The notes beneath the pieces were generated by a model that worked only from the letters and a program-made list of their open reading frames with translations, was not told the origin of the DNA and made no database searches. Below, in pieces: positions 34,295-43,342 of a stretch of 64,000 nucleotides of DNA; within the stretch, counting starts at the first letter, position 1; each line of letters starts with the position of its first letter. The position numbers were made by a program, and so were the translations under genes. Location: contig OZ018321.1 of NCBI GenBank assembly GCA_963969495.1, positions 108,639,212-108,703,211 of the forward strand, given 5' to 3'. Source of the DNA: Ceratothoa steindachneri (lineage: Eukaryota; Arthropoda; Malacostraca; Isopoda; Cymothoidae).

Positions 34295-34439
34295 ATCTCC
34301 ATTGAATAGGTACTTTAAGTGATGGTTGAACTTTTTTTTTTTCTTTTTTTTCTATTTTTTCCTCAAACAATTATTCTGTATGTTCTTCCATATATGAATA
34401 TGTATAAAAGTTTTTTTTTTTTTTTTTTTTAAGTTCAAC

Positions 34440-37139
34440 TCACTTGAATCTGGGTTGTGGCTCTTCGTTTTTGGTGTTTGGGAGGTAACTCATGTAACCT
34501 CCCTCTTCGTGATCCAGAGCATCGAGTGTCTCGTTTGGAAGAAACCCTTCCAGTTTCTCCCAGATGCTTTTCCCTCTTTTGTAGAGGTATAAATTGATTG
34601 GCTCAATTTTTGTTTGTTCGTGTAGGCTCCTTGAGGTCCGGAAGTCGTACCATTTGGAGCCTGTAACGAATTTGAGACCTAGTTTCTGTACTCTTTGTAG
34701 CATCGACATGTTCCTGCCGGATGCTACATTGAGTGGGATGCTTGGGTATACCAGCTTGGATCTGACCAAGCTGATGTATAATTTTCTCTTATTGGTTGTG
34801 GAAAGATTCTTAAATCGGTGGAGTTTGTCAAGTTCAGTTTTCACAAATCCAATTCGGGACCTCACGTGCTTGCTCATTCCGGAACTGGAGAGTCCGAAAC
34901 CGAGAATAGACGCGCGAGGAGTGTATTCAATGTCGGTGTTTCCGATTTTGAAGGGGATGGTACGCTGTCTTCCAATTGCGGTTGCGGAGAACTTAGCCAC
35001 GTTGGTCTGAATCTTCCAGCGTCTTTCGAATCTGGAGATTCTCTCGGCTTCAGCCGCTGAGGCCATGGCCATCAGCCTTGCCGACTTCGTCCTTCGCACC
35101 ACAACTTGGGTGACATCATCTGCGTACTGGATGTTGAGGGTTTTCCCATCAGCTGGTTTAGGGATATCCCTTGTGAAAATTGTGTAGAGAGTGGGGCTAA
35201 GGCATCCTCCTTGAGGAACACCGGAGGCAAGGTCGAAGGATTCTCCTACGTGTCCTTCGAATGCTATCACTGCTCGTCTGTTGGTGAGATAGCTACAGAG
35301 AATTTTTTCGAAGTGAGGAGCGAGTCTCAGTCTGGAGATTCTGTATTTGAGGCCTTCGATCCAGACCTTGTCGAAGGCCTTCTTTACATCTCTGCAGACG
35401 ACATCGATCCAGCAACCTCTAGCTCGCCATGCTGCCGCATGTTGCAGCATATGGGCTATCGCTGTTTCTGTGCCTCGGTGTTCCCTGAACCCGTGCTGCT
35501 CTTCGTTCAGGAGGTTCTTTTCAGCTAGGTGTTTAGCCAGTCTGCTGTTGAGGATTTTTTCAAAAACCTTCCCAACGGTCTCCAGCAGTGAGATAGGTCT
35601 ATAATTCATGACCTGGTTAGATGGTTTTCCCGGCTTGGGTATGAAGATCATTTTGGATGTCTTCAGGCCATCCGGGAAGTATCCCATTGCAAGAGACGCA
35701 TTGAATAGGTTCAGCAGTCTGGTCTTAAGTCTTTCCGGGGCTTCTTTTAGGTGCCTGATAGTGATTAGTCTTAGCCCTGGGGCTTTAGACTTAAATGATG
35801 AAATGGAATTGGCAAGCTCTTCGGTTGAGATTTTCATGCCGTCCTGAGAGGATCCTTGAAATCGGAGGTAGCAAGTGGTACAGTAAGGGTCAAACCTCCC
35901 TTCTCTTCTCTCCATGTACTCAAGAACCTGATCCTCGAAGCCTAGGTCGAAGTTTTCTTCTTCTTCATCAGAGATTCTGAAGACGTTCTTCCAGACTCCG
36001 CGGAAAAGCTTCTCTTTCTCCTTAGGAGTGACCGCCTTTGTACCTTCATGCTTGATTTCCGTTCGGCCAGGGATGCAAGCATTTCCCTTTAGCTTGTTGA
36101 TGGTTGACCAAAAGGTCTTGGGGTTCCTCTCAGTATCTAATTTTTCAATCAGATGATTCCATTTGTTCCGAATTTCTGTTCCTATTCGGAAATTCAGCTG
36201 ATTTCTCAAGTTTTGGACGCTACGAAAGTCCATGGGTCTGGAGTAGCCCAAATTGAGGATGGTCTCGTAGACTTCCGTGAAACGATGCTGTAGCACCACT
36301 CTCTCTGGGGTTGGTTTTGTGGGTAAGATTAATTTGTGTGACGTCATCGGGATAGCAATAGCGTCGGCGACTGATATGAGGTCGTTAATAGCAGTTAGCT
36401 CGTCATCCAGATCTTCTTCGGATGCGTCTTGTAAATCAGGGATAACTTCTGGAAATGCACTCCTGTACTCTTCCCATTTTGCATTCCAGAAGTCCTTTCT
36501 AGGGATAACTGGGACTGGGATAGGGGCTGTTGCTATGGTAATTATCATAGGCAGATGGTCGCTAGATGTTAGGGGTCCGGGCGCAACACGATGGTGAAAC
36601 GGGAAGTTGGGGTTTGTGAGCACCACGTCCGGTTTAGTGGCCGTCCCGGGGTAAAAAAATGTGGGGAAGTCCGGACCAATGCGATCTGCAACGCCTCTAC
36701 GTGTCAAGAGGTCAAGTGATCTGCCTCTTGAATTTGTAGAGGAGTAACCCGCTGCTCTGTTCCTGGCGTTGAGGTCTCCAGCGAACAGGACAGGGTGCTC
36801 TTTAGTGAACAGGGTGTACAGGTCATGGTATGGAAGATATGACCTGCGAGGGGGCTGGTATCCCGCACTAAGTTCAATGTCATCCATTGAGCACCTTAGG
36901 ATGATGGACAGCGTGGACTCATCCATAGGGTTGCCTATTCTGTATTGAAGATCTTTTTTTACTGCTATTAACGCACCGTCGAATCTTTCGCCGGTGCAGT
37001 TCTTCTGTATAACATTATATCCATAGATCTTCTGCTTGTCCAAGTCTTTAACACTTGTTTCTGACAGCAGAAGAACATCAGGGTCCAGTTCTCTGTAGAC
37101 GTTATACAGATGGTTTTTGTTCGGTTCCCATCCTTGCAC
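34440..37139 (-). CDS. ORF2 (EN-RT) of element I, intact
   Basis: At least 899 codons without a stop. EN: SETSVKD (E27 counted from Met 37139), YQPPRRS, GDLNAR (121-126), GPDFPTF, SDHLPM (193-198). The linker contains an unusual CTTC cysteine pair. RT: NYRPISLLET, QHGFREHRGTE, DVKKAFDKVW, GVPQGGCLSPTLY, YADD at 35115-35126, then thumb. No RNase H. The open frame continues upstream of Met 37139 with KLTILAHNVQGW, which contains the motif I asparagine. A start at Met 37139 would therefore drop a catalytic residue, so translation probably begins earlier, without an ATG in frame, perhaps by reinitiation or frameshift from ORF1. Confidence 0.9.
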   Translation of the reverse strand: MQGWEPNKNHLYNVYRELDPDVLLLSETSVKDLDKQKIYGYNVIQKNCTGERFDGALIAVKKDLQYRIGNPMDESTLSIILRCSMDDIELSAGYQPPRRSYLPYHDLYTLFTKEHPVLFAGDLNARNRAAGYSSTNSRGRSLDLLTRRGVADRIGPDFPTFFYPGTATKPDVVLTNPNFPFHHRVAPGPLTSSDHLPMIITIATAPIPVPVIPRKDFWNAKWEEYRSAFPEVIPDLQDASEEDLDDELTAINDLISVADAIAIPMTSHKLILPTKPTPERVVLQHRFTEVYETILNLGYSRPMDFRSVQNLRNQLNFRIGTEIRNKWNHLIEKLDTERNPKTFWSTINKLKGNACIPGRTEIKHEGTKAVTPKEKEKLFRGVWKNVFRISDEEEENFDLGFEDQVLEYMERREGRFDPYCTTCYLRFQGSSQDGMKISTEELANSISSFKSKAPGLRLITIRHLKEAPERLKTRLLNLFNASLAMGYFPDGLKTSKMIFIPKPGKPSNQVMNYRPISLLETVGKVFEKILNSRLAKHLAEKNLLNEEQHGFREHRGTETAIAHMLQHAAAWRARGCWIDVVCRDVKKAFDKVWIEGLKYRISRLRLAPHFEKILCSYLTNRRAVIAFEGHVGESFDLASGVPQGGCLSPTLYTIFTRDIPKPADGKTLNIQYADDVTQVVVRRTKSARLMAMASAAEAERISRFERRWKIQTNVAKFSATAIGRQRTIPFKIGNTDIEYTPRASILGFGLSSSGMSKHVRSRIGFVKTELDKLHRFKNLSTTNKRKLYISLVRSKLVYPSIPLNVASGRNMSMLQRVQKLGLKFVTGSKWYDFRTSRSLHEQTKIEPINLYLYKRGKSIWEKLEGFLPNETLDALDHEEGGYMSYLPNTKNEEPQPRFK

Positions 37140-37198
37140 ATTGTGTGCCAGGATGGTTAACTTGTTTCTGTATCTATTGGCTATCCCGCTAGTCTTTA

Positions 37199-38653
37199 TT
37201 AATCTTTGGCCGTTTGGCGGCCAGCTTTTATCTGTTTGTACTGTTCCGGGTCATAGAGCCTGAAGTTCTTGTTGTAGAGCTTTGTCTTACACGCGAGTAG
37301 AGAGGCTCGAATGGTTTCACCGGAGACTGGGGCGTCGTAGCATACTTTGATCAGTCCTTTTTTGACTCTGGCAGCAACCTCCTCAGTGGAGATCTCTTTC
37401 TTATCAATGTTTTGTGCATTAATTGCCAGAGTGAGTCTGATCTCTCTGCCGTCTAGCTCGAGGTCATCCTCTTTCTGATCGGCTTCATTTGACTGGATCT
37501 TGGGCTCCACTTTGGCTTTTCGGGGTTTCTTCTGCCTGGGTGAGTTGGGTATGGTTGCTGGGGCGTCAGACTTTTGTTGTGCTGATGCTTGTTCGATGCC
37601 TTGAGGTTTGGAGGTTACCTGAATGGATTCTGTTTGTAGCTGCTTATTATTGTTGAATGATGCAGAGAGGACTTTATTGGAATCGGGGTTGTCTGGGAAT
37701 TTAACTGTCTCCAAGTCATTGGCTGCCAGCATTTTATTCATCTCCGTGTTAAATGAACCAGGGCAAGCAAGGTTCATAACGTGAGCGTGTAAAATGCATG
37801 CCAGCATTTTGGTAGGAGTACTGTCGCTTAATTGCAGCACTATCTGCGGTTGAGTCGGCGCCGTGTTCGGTAGTGCTTGCGCTTTAGCGGCAGCGGCATA
37901 TGATTGTTTAGGCCTGTCTGCAGCCTCTCTTTTCTTCCTAAGCTCTTCTTTTCTGACAGGGCATTGCATGCTCAGGGTGCGATGGTTGCCTGCGCAGTTG
38001 ATGCACATTTTCGTGCTGCTCACACAGTGCATCCAGTCGTGCCCGGTCTGTGAGCATTCCGAGCAGATCTTTGGCTTTCCAGAGTCGGGGCAGGCGCTAG
38101 TAGAGTGGTCTTCTACCTTATAGCAGTTAAAGCAGGTAAGAAGTTCGAAGAACCTCTCCCGCTCAATTTGGTCTGAGGAGATGATCATGGAGAACAACCT
38201 GAGACCTGATTCCTTGGCTTTTGCAGCCATTTCCATGTTTTGGAATACAATTTTGAAGACATGGGAAAGGCTTCGAAATTTCACGACTTCGATCACCTCC
38301 GCCCATTGATGGTTCCTCAAAATTTCAGCTTTTATGTCTTCTGCCGTTCTTTCCCCTACCCAGGGGTCCACCCTTCTGCAGATGACTGCTTTCCTTGCAG
38401 CTAGTGCCGGAGATGGTCGAGGTTCTAGACCGATCTTGCCGAGTTCTTGTGAGCCTGCTTCGGATGAAATTTTGTCAAGGTCATCTTGCGTGTGGCAGAT
38501 GACCGTATAGCCTCTGTTGGTTTCAAGAAGTCGCTTGAGACCGATGCCAAGTTTGTCGAATATGGCTTCGAATACCTCTGCCTTTTCCGTTTTTTGATTG
38601 CCGGTTAGCTTAAGCGGGACTCGAAAGTCCAGCGGCTCCCCCCTCACGTTCAT
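37199..38653 (-). CDS. ORF1 (Gag-like) of element I, intact
   Basis: 484 codons from ATG 38653 (MNVRGEPLDFRVPLKL). The N-terminal RVPL segment is shared with families 1 and 2. The middle domain has WVGERT and LSHVFKIVFQ. Three zinc knuckles follow: CFNCYKVEDHSTSAC (174-188), CSECSQTGHDWMHC (197-210) and CINCAGNHRTLSMQC (217-231). Then come a basic region, the conserved HAHVMNLACPGSFNTEMNK block, a lysine-rich linker (RQKKPRKAKVEPK) and a C-terminal domain (GREIRLTLAINA...) related to those of L and N. It should bind element RNA and form a nucleoprotein. ORF2 lies 59 bases downstream in another frame. Confidence 0.9.
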   Translation of the reverse strand: MNVRGEPLDFRVPLKLTGNQKTEKAEVFEAIFDKLGIGLKRLLETNRGYTVICHTQDDLDKISSEAGSQELGKIGLEPRPSPALAARKAVICRRVDPWVGERTAEDIKAEILRNHQWAEVIEVVKFRSLSHVFKIVFQNMEMAAKAKESGLRLFSMIISSDQIERERFFELLTCFNCYKVEDHSTSACPDSGKPKICSECSQTGHDWMHCVSSTKMCINCAGNHRTLSMQCPVRKEELRKKREAADRPKQSYAAAAKAQALPNTAPTQPQIVLQLSDSTPTKMLACILHAHVMNLACPGSFNTEMNKMLAANDLETVKFPDNPDSNKVLSASFNNNKQLQTESIQVTSKPQGIEQASAQQKSDAPATIPNSPRQKKPRKAKVEPKIQSNEADQKEDDLELDGREIRLTLAINAQNIDKKEISTEEVAARVKKGLIKVCYDAPVSGETIRASLLACKTKLYNKNFRLYDPEQYKQIKAGRQTAKD

Positions 38654-38692
38654 GGTGAGGGTAACTTCTCATTAAAGGTGTTTTCGTGACCA

Positions 38693-38808
38693 ACACAAAA
38701 CTGGTCGTGACAGAAACAGGAGGAATCTCCAATCAGTCCGCCCGACCAAGGAGCGCCAGGAACAGGAGAAATCTCCAATCAGAACGGCACTCCCAGTTAG
38801 TTTTGTGT
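38693..38808 (-). other. Branched RNA unit 1: two arms under an outer stem
   Basis: Arm cores at 38712-38739 and 38758-38785. Outer strands ACACAAAACTGG (38693-38704) and CCAGT...TTTTGTGT (38793-38808) pair with a small insertion. The second arm has a divergent core. Confidence 0.7.
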
Positions 38809-38837
38809 GGATGAGAAGTAAGGGTTTAGTAGCCCAC

Positions 38838-38968
38838 CACTGCTATAACCCCGGTAGAAACAGGAGGTATCTCCAATCAGTCCACCAGGGCTATGACCCG
38901 TACCTAAGCGACGGCAGAAACAGGAGTTATCTCCAATCAGTCCGCCGCCACTAAGTCAGGGGGCAGTG
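38838..38968 (-). other. Branched RNA unit 2: two arms under an outer stem
   Basis: Arm cores at 38856-38883 (stem CCCxGGT / ACCxGGG) and 38916-38943 (stem GGC / GCC). Outer stem CACTGC (38838-38843) pairs with GCAGTG (38963-38968). Confidence 0.7.
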
Positions 38969-39312
38969 CGCTTGACAACGGGAGGAGCCTCGTATTTTGG
39001 GGGTTTTGGGAATTTTCCCAAAACTTTCCCTCCTTTACCGGAAAGAAGGTTCAGCGTTGAGGGGGTAAGGACTCTGTTTCGGGCAGATGCTTGCTTGCTT
39101 AGATGTCTATTGCCTTGGGAGGTCTGGTCAAGACAGAAACAGGAGGAATCTCCAATCAATCCGTCTAGACCTGGTTTCGTGGAAGTTCGTGGGGATTGAG
39201 AATTTCCCCAAAACTTTACCTCCTTTATCAGGAAGGAGATTCCGGGGCAGCGATTTATCTCCTTTCTTCACCCTGACTTGAGTTTGAGCAGAGCTCACTA
39301 CTGTTCACTTAG

Positions 39313-39438
39313 TGCCTATACAGATCTAATCGAGACAGAAACAGGAGAGATCTCCAATCAGTCCGTCCCGACCGAGGAGCGCCAGAAACAGGAGGAATCT
39401 CCAATCAGTCCGGCTCTCCTTATAAGATCGTATAGGCA
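39313..39438 (-). other. Branched RNA unit 3: two arms under a 14-bp outer stem
   Basis: Outer stem TGCCTATAC + GATCT (39313-39327) pairs perfectly with AGATC + GTATAGGCA (39425-39438), leaving one unpaired A. Arms at 39337-39364 (stem TCGxGAC / GTCxCGA) and 39384-39411 (stem AGGAGxGCC / GGCxCTCCT). The best example of the fold. Confidence 0.8.
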
Positions 39439-39668
39439 GGGCGAGAGCCCGGTCGAGCCGAGTTTCGCCTTGGGAGGTCTAGTCTAGACAGAAACAGGAG
39501 GAATCGCCAATCAATCCGTCAAGACCTGATTTCGTGGAAGTTCGAGGGGGTTGAGAAATTTTCCCGAAACTTTACCTCCTTTATCAGGAAGGAGATTCCG
39601 GGGCAGAGATTTTTCACCTTTCTTCACCCTGACTTGAGTTTGAGCAGAGCTCACTACTGTTCTCTTGT

Positions 39669-39794
39669 TGCCTACACAGATCTAGTCAAGACAGAAACAG
39701 GAGAGATCTCCAATCAGTCCGTCATGACCGAGGAGTGCCAGAAACAGGAGGAATCTCCAATCAGTCCGGCTCTCCTTATAAGATCGTATAGGCA
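39669..39794 (-). other. Branched RNA unit 4: two arms under a 14-bp outer stem
   Basis: Monomer 2 counterpart of the unit at 39313. The left outer strand is TGCCTACAC, giving a C-A mismatch on the plus strand but a G-U pair on the minus strand. Arms at 39693-39720 (stem GTCxxGAC / GTCxxGAC) and 39740-39767. Confidence 0.8.
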
Positions 39795-40008
39795 GGGCGA
39801 GAGCCCGGTCGAGCCGAGTGTTGCACAGCGTTAAAGCCTCGGGTTGCTATTCGAAGCTGAACAGGTGGGTTTGCTGTGCCAGACTAGTATGATAGTCTAT
39901 TTGAGATTTTCAAAAATTTTCACAGGGATGAGAAATTATTCCTAAAAATTTTTCCTCCTTTGCCGAGTTGAAGATCCCACGACGACGAGTCTAAAGCTCT
40001 GTGTACTG

Positions 40009-40020
40009 TTCGATGATGTT
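40009..40020. repeat. Target-site duplication of element I, right copy
   Basis: TTCGATGATGTT, identical to 34152-34163. The bases beyond it are the CAAAGT-type tail of J (minus strand), which therefore touched H2 before I inserted. Confidence 0.9.
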
Positions 40021-40591
40021 GACTTTGACTTTGACTTTGTGTAAGTGCGGGTGCATGTGAGGGGAGACGATAGGGTGTGGGGGGGGGGGACAGAGAAAAT
40101 AGACAAGTGGAGAAGAGAGAAAGAAGTGTGGAAGAGGTGCAAAGAGATGCCTAGGGTCTGGTGATCAGACTTATCACTTTTATTTATTTTCTTGGTTGTG
40201 TGAGTTCATTTTTGTTGTTTTGGGTTTTTGGTAATAATTATAAAGTTATAAAATTATAAAATGAAAACTATTATGGCGTTCAAGCCATTTGTCTTAGCAA
40301 CTTTAGTTTTTTTGGTTTGTGTTGTGCATTGCCTGTTTTGTATATGTTTTTAATATATTTAAGTGCGTGCTTGTTGTATTGTTTTATTGTGTGTGTATTT
40401 TAGTAGTAATATTGTTTCTTCTTTCTTCTTTCTTCTTGGTAGATTACTTCTTTCGAAGTTCTCGTCGTAAACGTTGGGTTCTTCAATTTTTGGTAGGGTT
40501 GTCTTCATCGGTATCTTGTCGTAGTAGGGTTTCGAGTTTTTTCCAATGTTCTTGTGATTGATCTTGTATCACAGGTTTCTTCTTTCTCATT

Positions 40592-42430
40592 TTACGCATA
40601 GAACGGCACTTCGTCTCCGCCAGCCACTCGGTTGGCGGAGCTGGGGAATCTGGGGGGACATTCAGCTCTTCTGTTCTGGTTAATCATCTGGGTGATTTCA
40701 TCACTCAGTTCACGATTAACCAGATCCTGCGTTTTCCGGGTCCGTTCTTCTATGACTTTGTTAATGGGAATTATCCCCGCCTCTCTGTGCAGGTCTTCTT
40801 GCCGTCTTCTTTCATGCCTGCGTGTACCCGTTATTAGGTACATGCATTTATTTTGCACTACTTGAAGACGCCTCTTTTGTGTTTTTGAGACACATGAGAG
40901 GGTGGAGGCGGGGTAAAGCAACGTAGATCTTACAAGGGCATTGTAGATCTTCTTCTTGTTGCTTTCACGTAGATTTCTGAAGCGGTATAGAGTTCTGACA
41001 GCGGACGAGGCTCGAGAAATTCTTTCTTCGACGTGCTTTTTGTACCCGGTAGAGGTGATTTTCATACCGAGTACATTGCATTCGTTGGTGTAGGGGTATC
41101 GCGTATCCCCCACACGCACGTCTGCCCTTGAGGTGCGTCCGATGGGGACCACCTTGAATTTCTCCTGGTTTGTTCTTATTTTCCACTGAGCCTCGTAGTT
41201 GTTAAGGTTCGCGATTTCCATCGCTGTCATGCGAGCTTGCCACGGCGCATGCCTCCATGGAGATACGATTATCTGGCTGAAATCATCGGCGTATTGAATA
41301 TTGAGGGAATTGGGGTACACAGGGTCTGGGACGTCGGCGGTGTATATCGAGTAAAGGGTGGGGGAAAGACACCCCCCCTGCGGGAGGCCCACAGTGAGCG
41401 GAAACTTTGGTCCGTCCGTGCACCCTAGACTGACATACGCCGCTCTCTCCATGACATAGTCACAGAGAGTTCTTTCTAAGTTTTCACTTAGACCCAGCCT
41501 TAAGATCTTATACTGCATGCCCCGCTGCCACACCTTATCAAACGCCTTTGACACATCCCGACAAACGATATCCACATAACTCCTGTCCCGTTTGGCTTGG
41601 GAAAGCTTTTCCGTTATGACATTAATTGCCATTTCCGTACTTCGCTTCTTTCTAAACCCGAATTGGCAAGGGTTGTAGAGGGAGTTTTCTTCCAGGTGAG
41701 ACACCAGTCTTCCGTTGAGGATCTTCTCAAAGAGTTTCCCGCCAAATTCCAGGAGTGAAATTGGGCGGTAGCTCTCTCTCAACGTAGGGTCCTTTCCATG
41801 CTTGGGCAAAAAGATCATTTTTGCCGTTTTGTAAGCATCTGGAAAGTACCCTGTATTCAGACATGCGTTAAAAATTCGTCTCATTCCTTCGATGATGTTG
41901 GCTGGTGCCTTTTCGAAGTTAAGCTTCGTAAGCCCCGATTGGCCTGGGGCTTTCTGTCGGAATGAGCTGAGTGCGCCAAGGATCTCTTCTTCTGTGATCT
42001 CGGCGTCTCCGTCACGCAGTCTATCCACCTGGTGATGAGGATGCGTTCGATGTATTACCGTGTTAAGCTCGTCTACGATGTTATTTTCGAACTCTATATC
42101 AAAATCTTCGTTTTCTTCTTCCGATATGCTGAAGGTTTTTTCCCAATAACGCCGGAATATCACTTCGATGATATTATTTGCAGTTTCAATGGATCCATCT
42201 TCTTTTTGGATTTCCATTTTCTTCTTTTTTCCAGATGATCCTCTGAGACTTTTGACTTTCTTCCAAAAGTCCTTGGGGGATGCATCTTGATCGAGGCTCT
42301 CGATCGCATCGTCCCATTGTCTCTGTTGTTGTTCGAGGATCAGCTGGTTGAGCTCTTCCTTGATCTCTCTACTTCGTTGTAGCGAGTCAAATGTTGCATT
42401 TGTTATATTTAACTCGTACATAACTCTCAA
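40592..42430 (-). CDS. RT portion of family 2 ORF2, element J
   Basis: A 612-codon open frame like that of H1: linker, QKAPGQSGLTK, SYRPISLLEFGG, FGFRKKRSTEM, DVSKAFDKVW, GLPQGGCLSPTLY (preceded by V where others have A), YADD at 41282-41293, thumb and VPFYA. Differs from J2 at about seven residues, mostly in the C-terminal half. EN is in the other frame, four bases upstream of Met 42430. All RT motifs are intact, so the domain could function if expressed. Confidence 0.87.
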   Translation of the reverse strand: MRVMYELNITNATFDSLQRSREIKEELNQLILEQQQRQWDDAIESLDQDASPKDFWKKVKSLRGSSGKKKKMEIQKEDGSIETANNIIEVIFRRYWEKTFSISEEENEDFDIEFENNIVDELNTVIHRTHPHHQVDRLRDGDAEITEEEILGALSSFRQKAPGQSGLTKLNFEKAPANIIEGMRRIFNACLNTGYFPDAYKTAKMIFLPKHGKDPTLRESYRPISLLEFGGKLFEKILNGRLVSHLEENSLYNPCQFGFRKKRSTEMAINVITEKLSQAKRDRSYVDIVCRDVSKAFDKVWQRGMQYKILRLGLSENLERTLCDYVMERAAYVSLGCTDGPKFPLTVGLPQGGCLSPTLYSIYTADVPDPVYPNSLNIQYADDFSQIIVSPWRHAPWQARMTAMEIANLNNYEAQWKIRTNQEKFKVVPIGRTSRADVRVGDTRYPYTNECNVLGMKITSTGYKKHVEERISRASSAVRTLYRFRNLRESNKKKIYNALVRSTLLYPASTLSCVSKTQKRRLQVVQNKCMYLITGTRRHERRRQEDLHREAGIIPINKVIEERTRKTQDLVNRELSDEITQMINQNRRAECPPRFPSSANRVAGGDEVPFYA

Positions 42431-42434
42431 TTCT

Positions 42435-43331
42435 CTATAAAGATCTTTTTATATACCCAGTCCACCTGTATGAGGAGATGGTTTTATACTGGGTTTTGGG
42501 GATGCAAGCCCTATCTGCAATAATTAGATGTTCGTTGAGGTCGTCGAGTGCCTCTTCTATCTCCTCGAGAATTGCCTCGTCCAGATCTGGTGGGCGATAG
42601 GCCTCGAGGAGACCAGCGTACCGTGCCCAGTCGGCTCTCTTGTAGTCTTTTCTGACTGGAGCTGGGACTTGTATAGGGTTCCTATTGATGGTGAGTAGGA
42701 TCCCTATATGATCACTACATGGTACCTGGACTGGTTCCATGTAGTAATTGAACGGCAGCTGACGATTAGCCAGACAAATGTCTGGTTTTGTGGCACTTCT
42801 TCCTCGAGTATAGGTTGGGAAGTCCGGGCCTATTCTATGGACCATGTTTCGGTCCATCATAGTTTCCAGGCACCTTCCAATTCCATTGAAGGTCCTGTAC
42901 CCAGAATCCTGACATCTGGCATTAAGGTCCCCCATTAATATGGTGGGGGTCCTTCTGCCAAATAGGCCAGAGAGAGAATGAATCGGTAAATATTCTTGTC
43001 TCGGCGGCTGGTACCCGGTGGCGATGACCAGCTTTCCTATATCGAGTTCGACCTCTATTGCAAGATAGGATTCTTCCAAGTTTCTTATGGGTCTATACTT
43101 GATCCCTCTTTTGATGGCGATGGCGGCACCGTCGTACCGCTCTTGAGAGTAATTCGTGATTAAAACGTCGTAGTTCCAGATCTTAATTTCAGAACTACGA
43201 GTGTCAATCCCGTGTTCAGAAATCAAGATGACATCTGCATCTATTTCCCTGAACACATTTCCGTAGAGAGTTCTTTTGGTTGTCCAGGCATTGGTGTTTA
43301 TTTCCAGGATTCTTAGTGAGTTCCGCTCCAT
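42435..43331 (-). CDS. EN portion of family 2 ORF2, element J
   Basis: 298 codons, nearly identical to H1 EN. Motif I reads NTNAW (residues 12-16) instead of NTNGW, a change shared only with J2. E39 in ISEHGID, DLNA (135-138) and SDH (206-208) are intact. It ends at the same TAG after YIKRSL as H1 and J2. The start Met 43331 lies just downstream of the original ORF1 stop (43343-43345). Confidence 0.87.
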   Translation of the reverse strand: MERNSLRILEINTNAWTTKRTLYGNVFREIDADVILISEHGIDTRSSEIKIWNYDVLITNYSQERYDGAAIAIKRGIKYRPIRNLEESYLAIEVELDIGKLVIATGYQPPRQEYLPIHSLSGLFGRRTPTILMGDLNARCQDSGYRTFNGIGRCLETMMDRNMVHRIGPDFPTYTRGRSATKPDICLANRQLPFNYYMEPVQVPCSDHIGILLTINRNPIQVPAPVRKDYKRADWARYAGLLEAYRPPDLDEAILEEIEEALDDLNEHLIIADRACIPKTQYKTISSYRWTGYIKRSL

Positions 43332-43342
43332 GGTAAGATCAG

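Larger units (their letters stand above)
39112..39822 (-). repeat. 355-bp tandem monomers in element I 5' UTR
   Basis: Two units, 39112-39466 and 39467 to about 39822, each starting GCCTTGGGAGGTCT and ending GGTCGAGCCGAGT. Each carries one single arm (39135-39162; 39490-39517) and one double-arm unit. Partial monomer sequence also occurs at about 38985-39080 and 39900-39985. Confidence 0.9.
34164..40008 (-). mobile_element. Element I: family 5 LINE, full length, both ORFs intact
   Basis: A 5.8-kb minus-strand element flanked by a perfect 12-bp duplication (34152-34163, 40009-40020). 5' UTR 38654-40008 with tandem monomers and a repeated RNA arm; ORF1 37199-38653; ORF2 34440-37139; 3' UTR 34164-34439 with an A-run of about 20 (on the minus strand) just after the stop and the terminal hairpin at 34279-34294. 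The 3' tail is two to three copies of an ACTAAT-like unit. It inserted exactly at the H2/J junction. Intact frames and perfect duplication suggest it is young and possibly still active. Confidence 0.92.
38654..40008 (-). promoter_or_regulatory. 5' UTR of element I: monomers plus repeated structured arms
   Basis: 1.35 kb non-coding leader holding ten arm motifs, four of them paired under outer helices, and a 355-bp tandem repeat. A pyrimidine-rich segment containing CTCCTTTA(C/T)C recurs at about 39020, 39215, 39575 and 39950, and a similar one occurs in the 5' UTR of L near 58950. By analogy with monomer-type LINE promoters this probably includes the internal promoter; the RNA structures suggest an additional role. 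Confidence 0.7.

Noticed and set aside
38700..39790. CRISPR-like array of a 28-base repeat
   Set aside because: Spacers are not of constant length, the flanks pair with each other, and the repeats sit in the leader of a eukaryotic LINE. No cas-like gene is present.
38700..39790. Hammerhead ribozyme (sense arms contain CTGAT)
   Set aside because: The conserved core CTGANGA plus GAAA arrangement is not met on either strand: the sense arm reads CTGATTGGAG ... TGTTTC. Other known small ribozymes were not recognised either.
40592..42430. Independent host gene for a 612-residue reverse transcriptase
   Set aside because: The same frame recurs in H1, J and J2 within complete LINE structures, with EN and Gag directly upstream.
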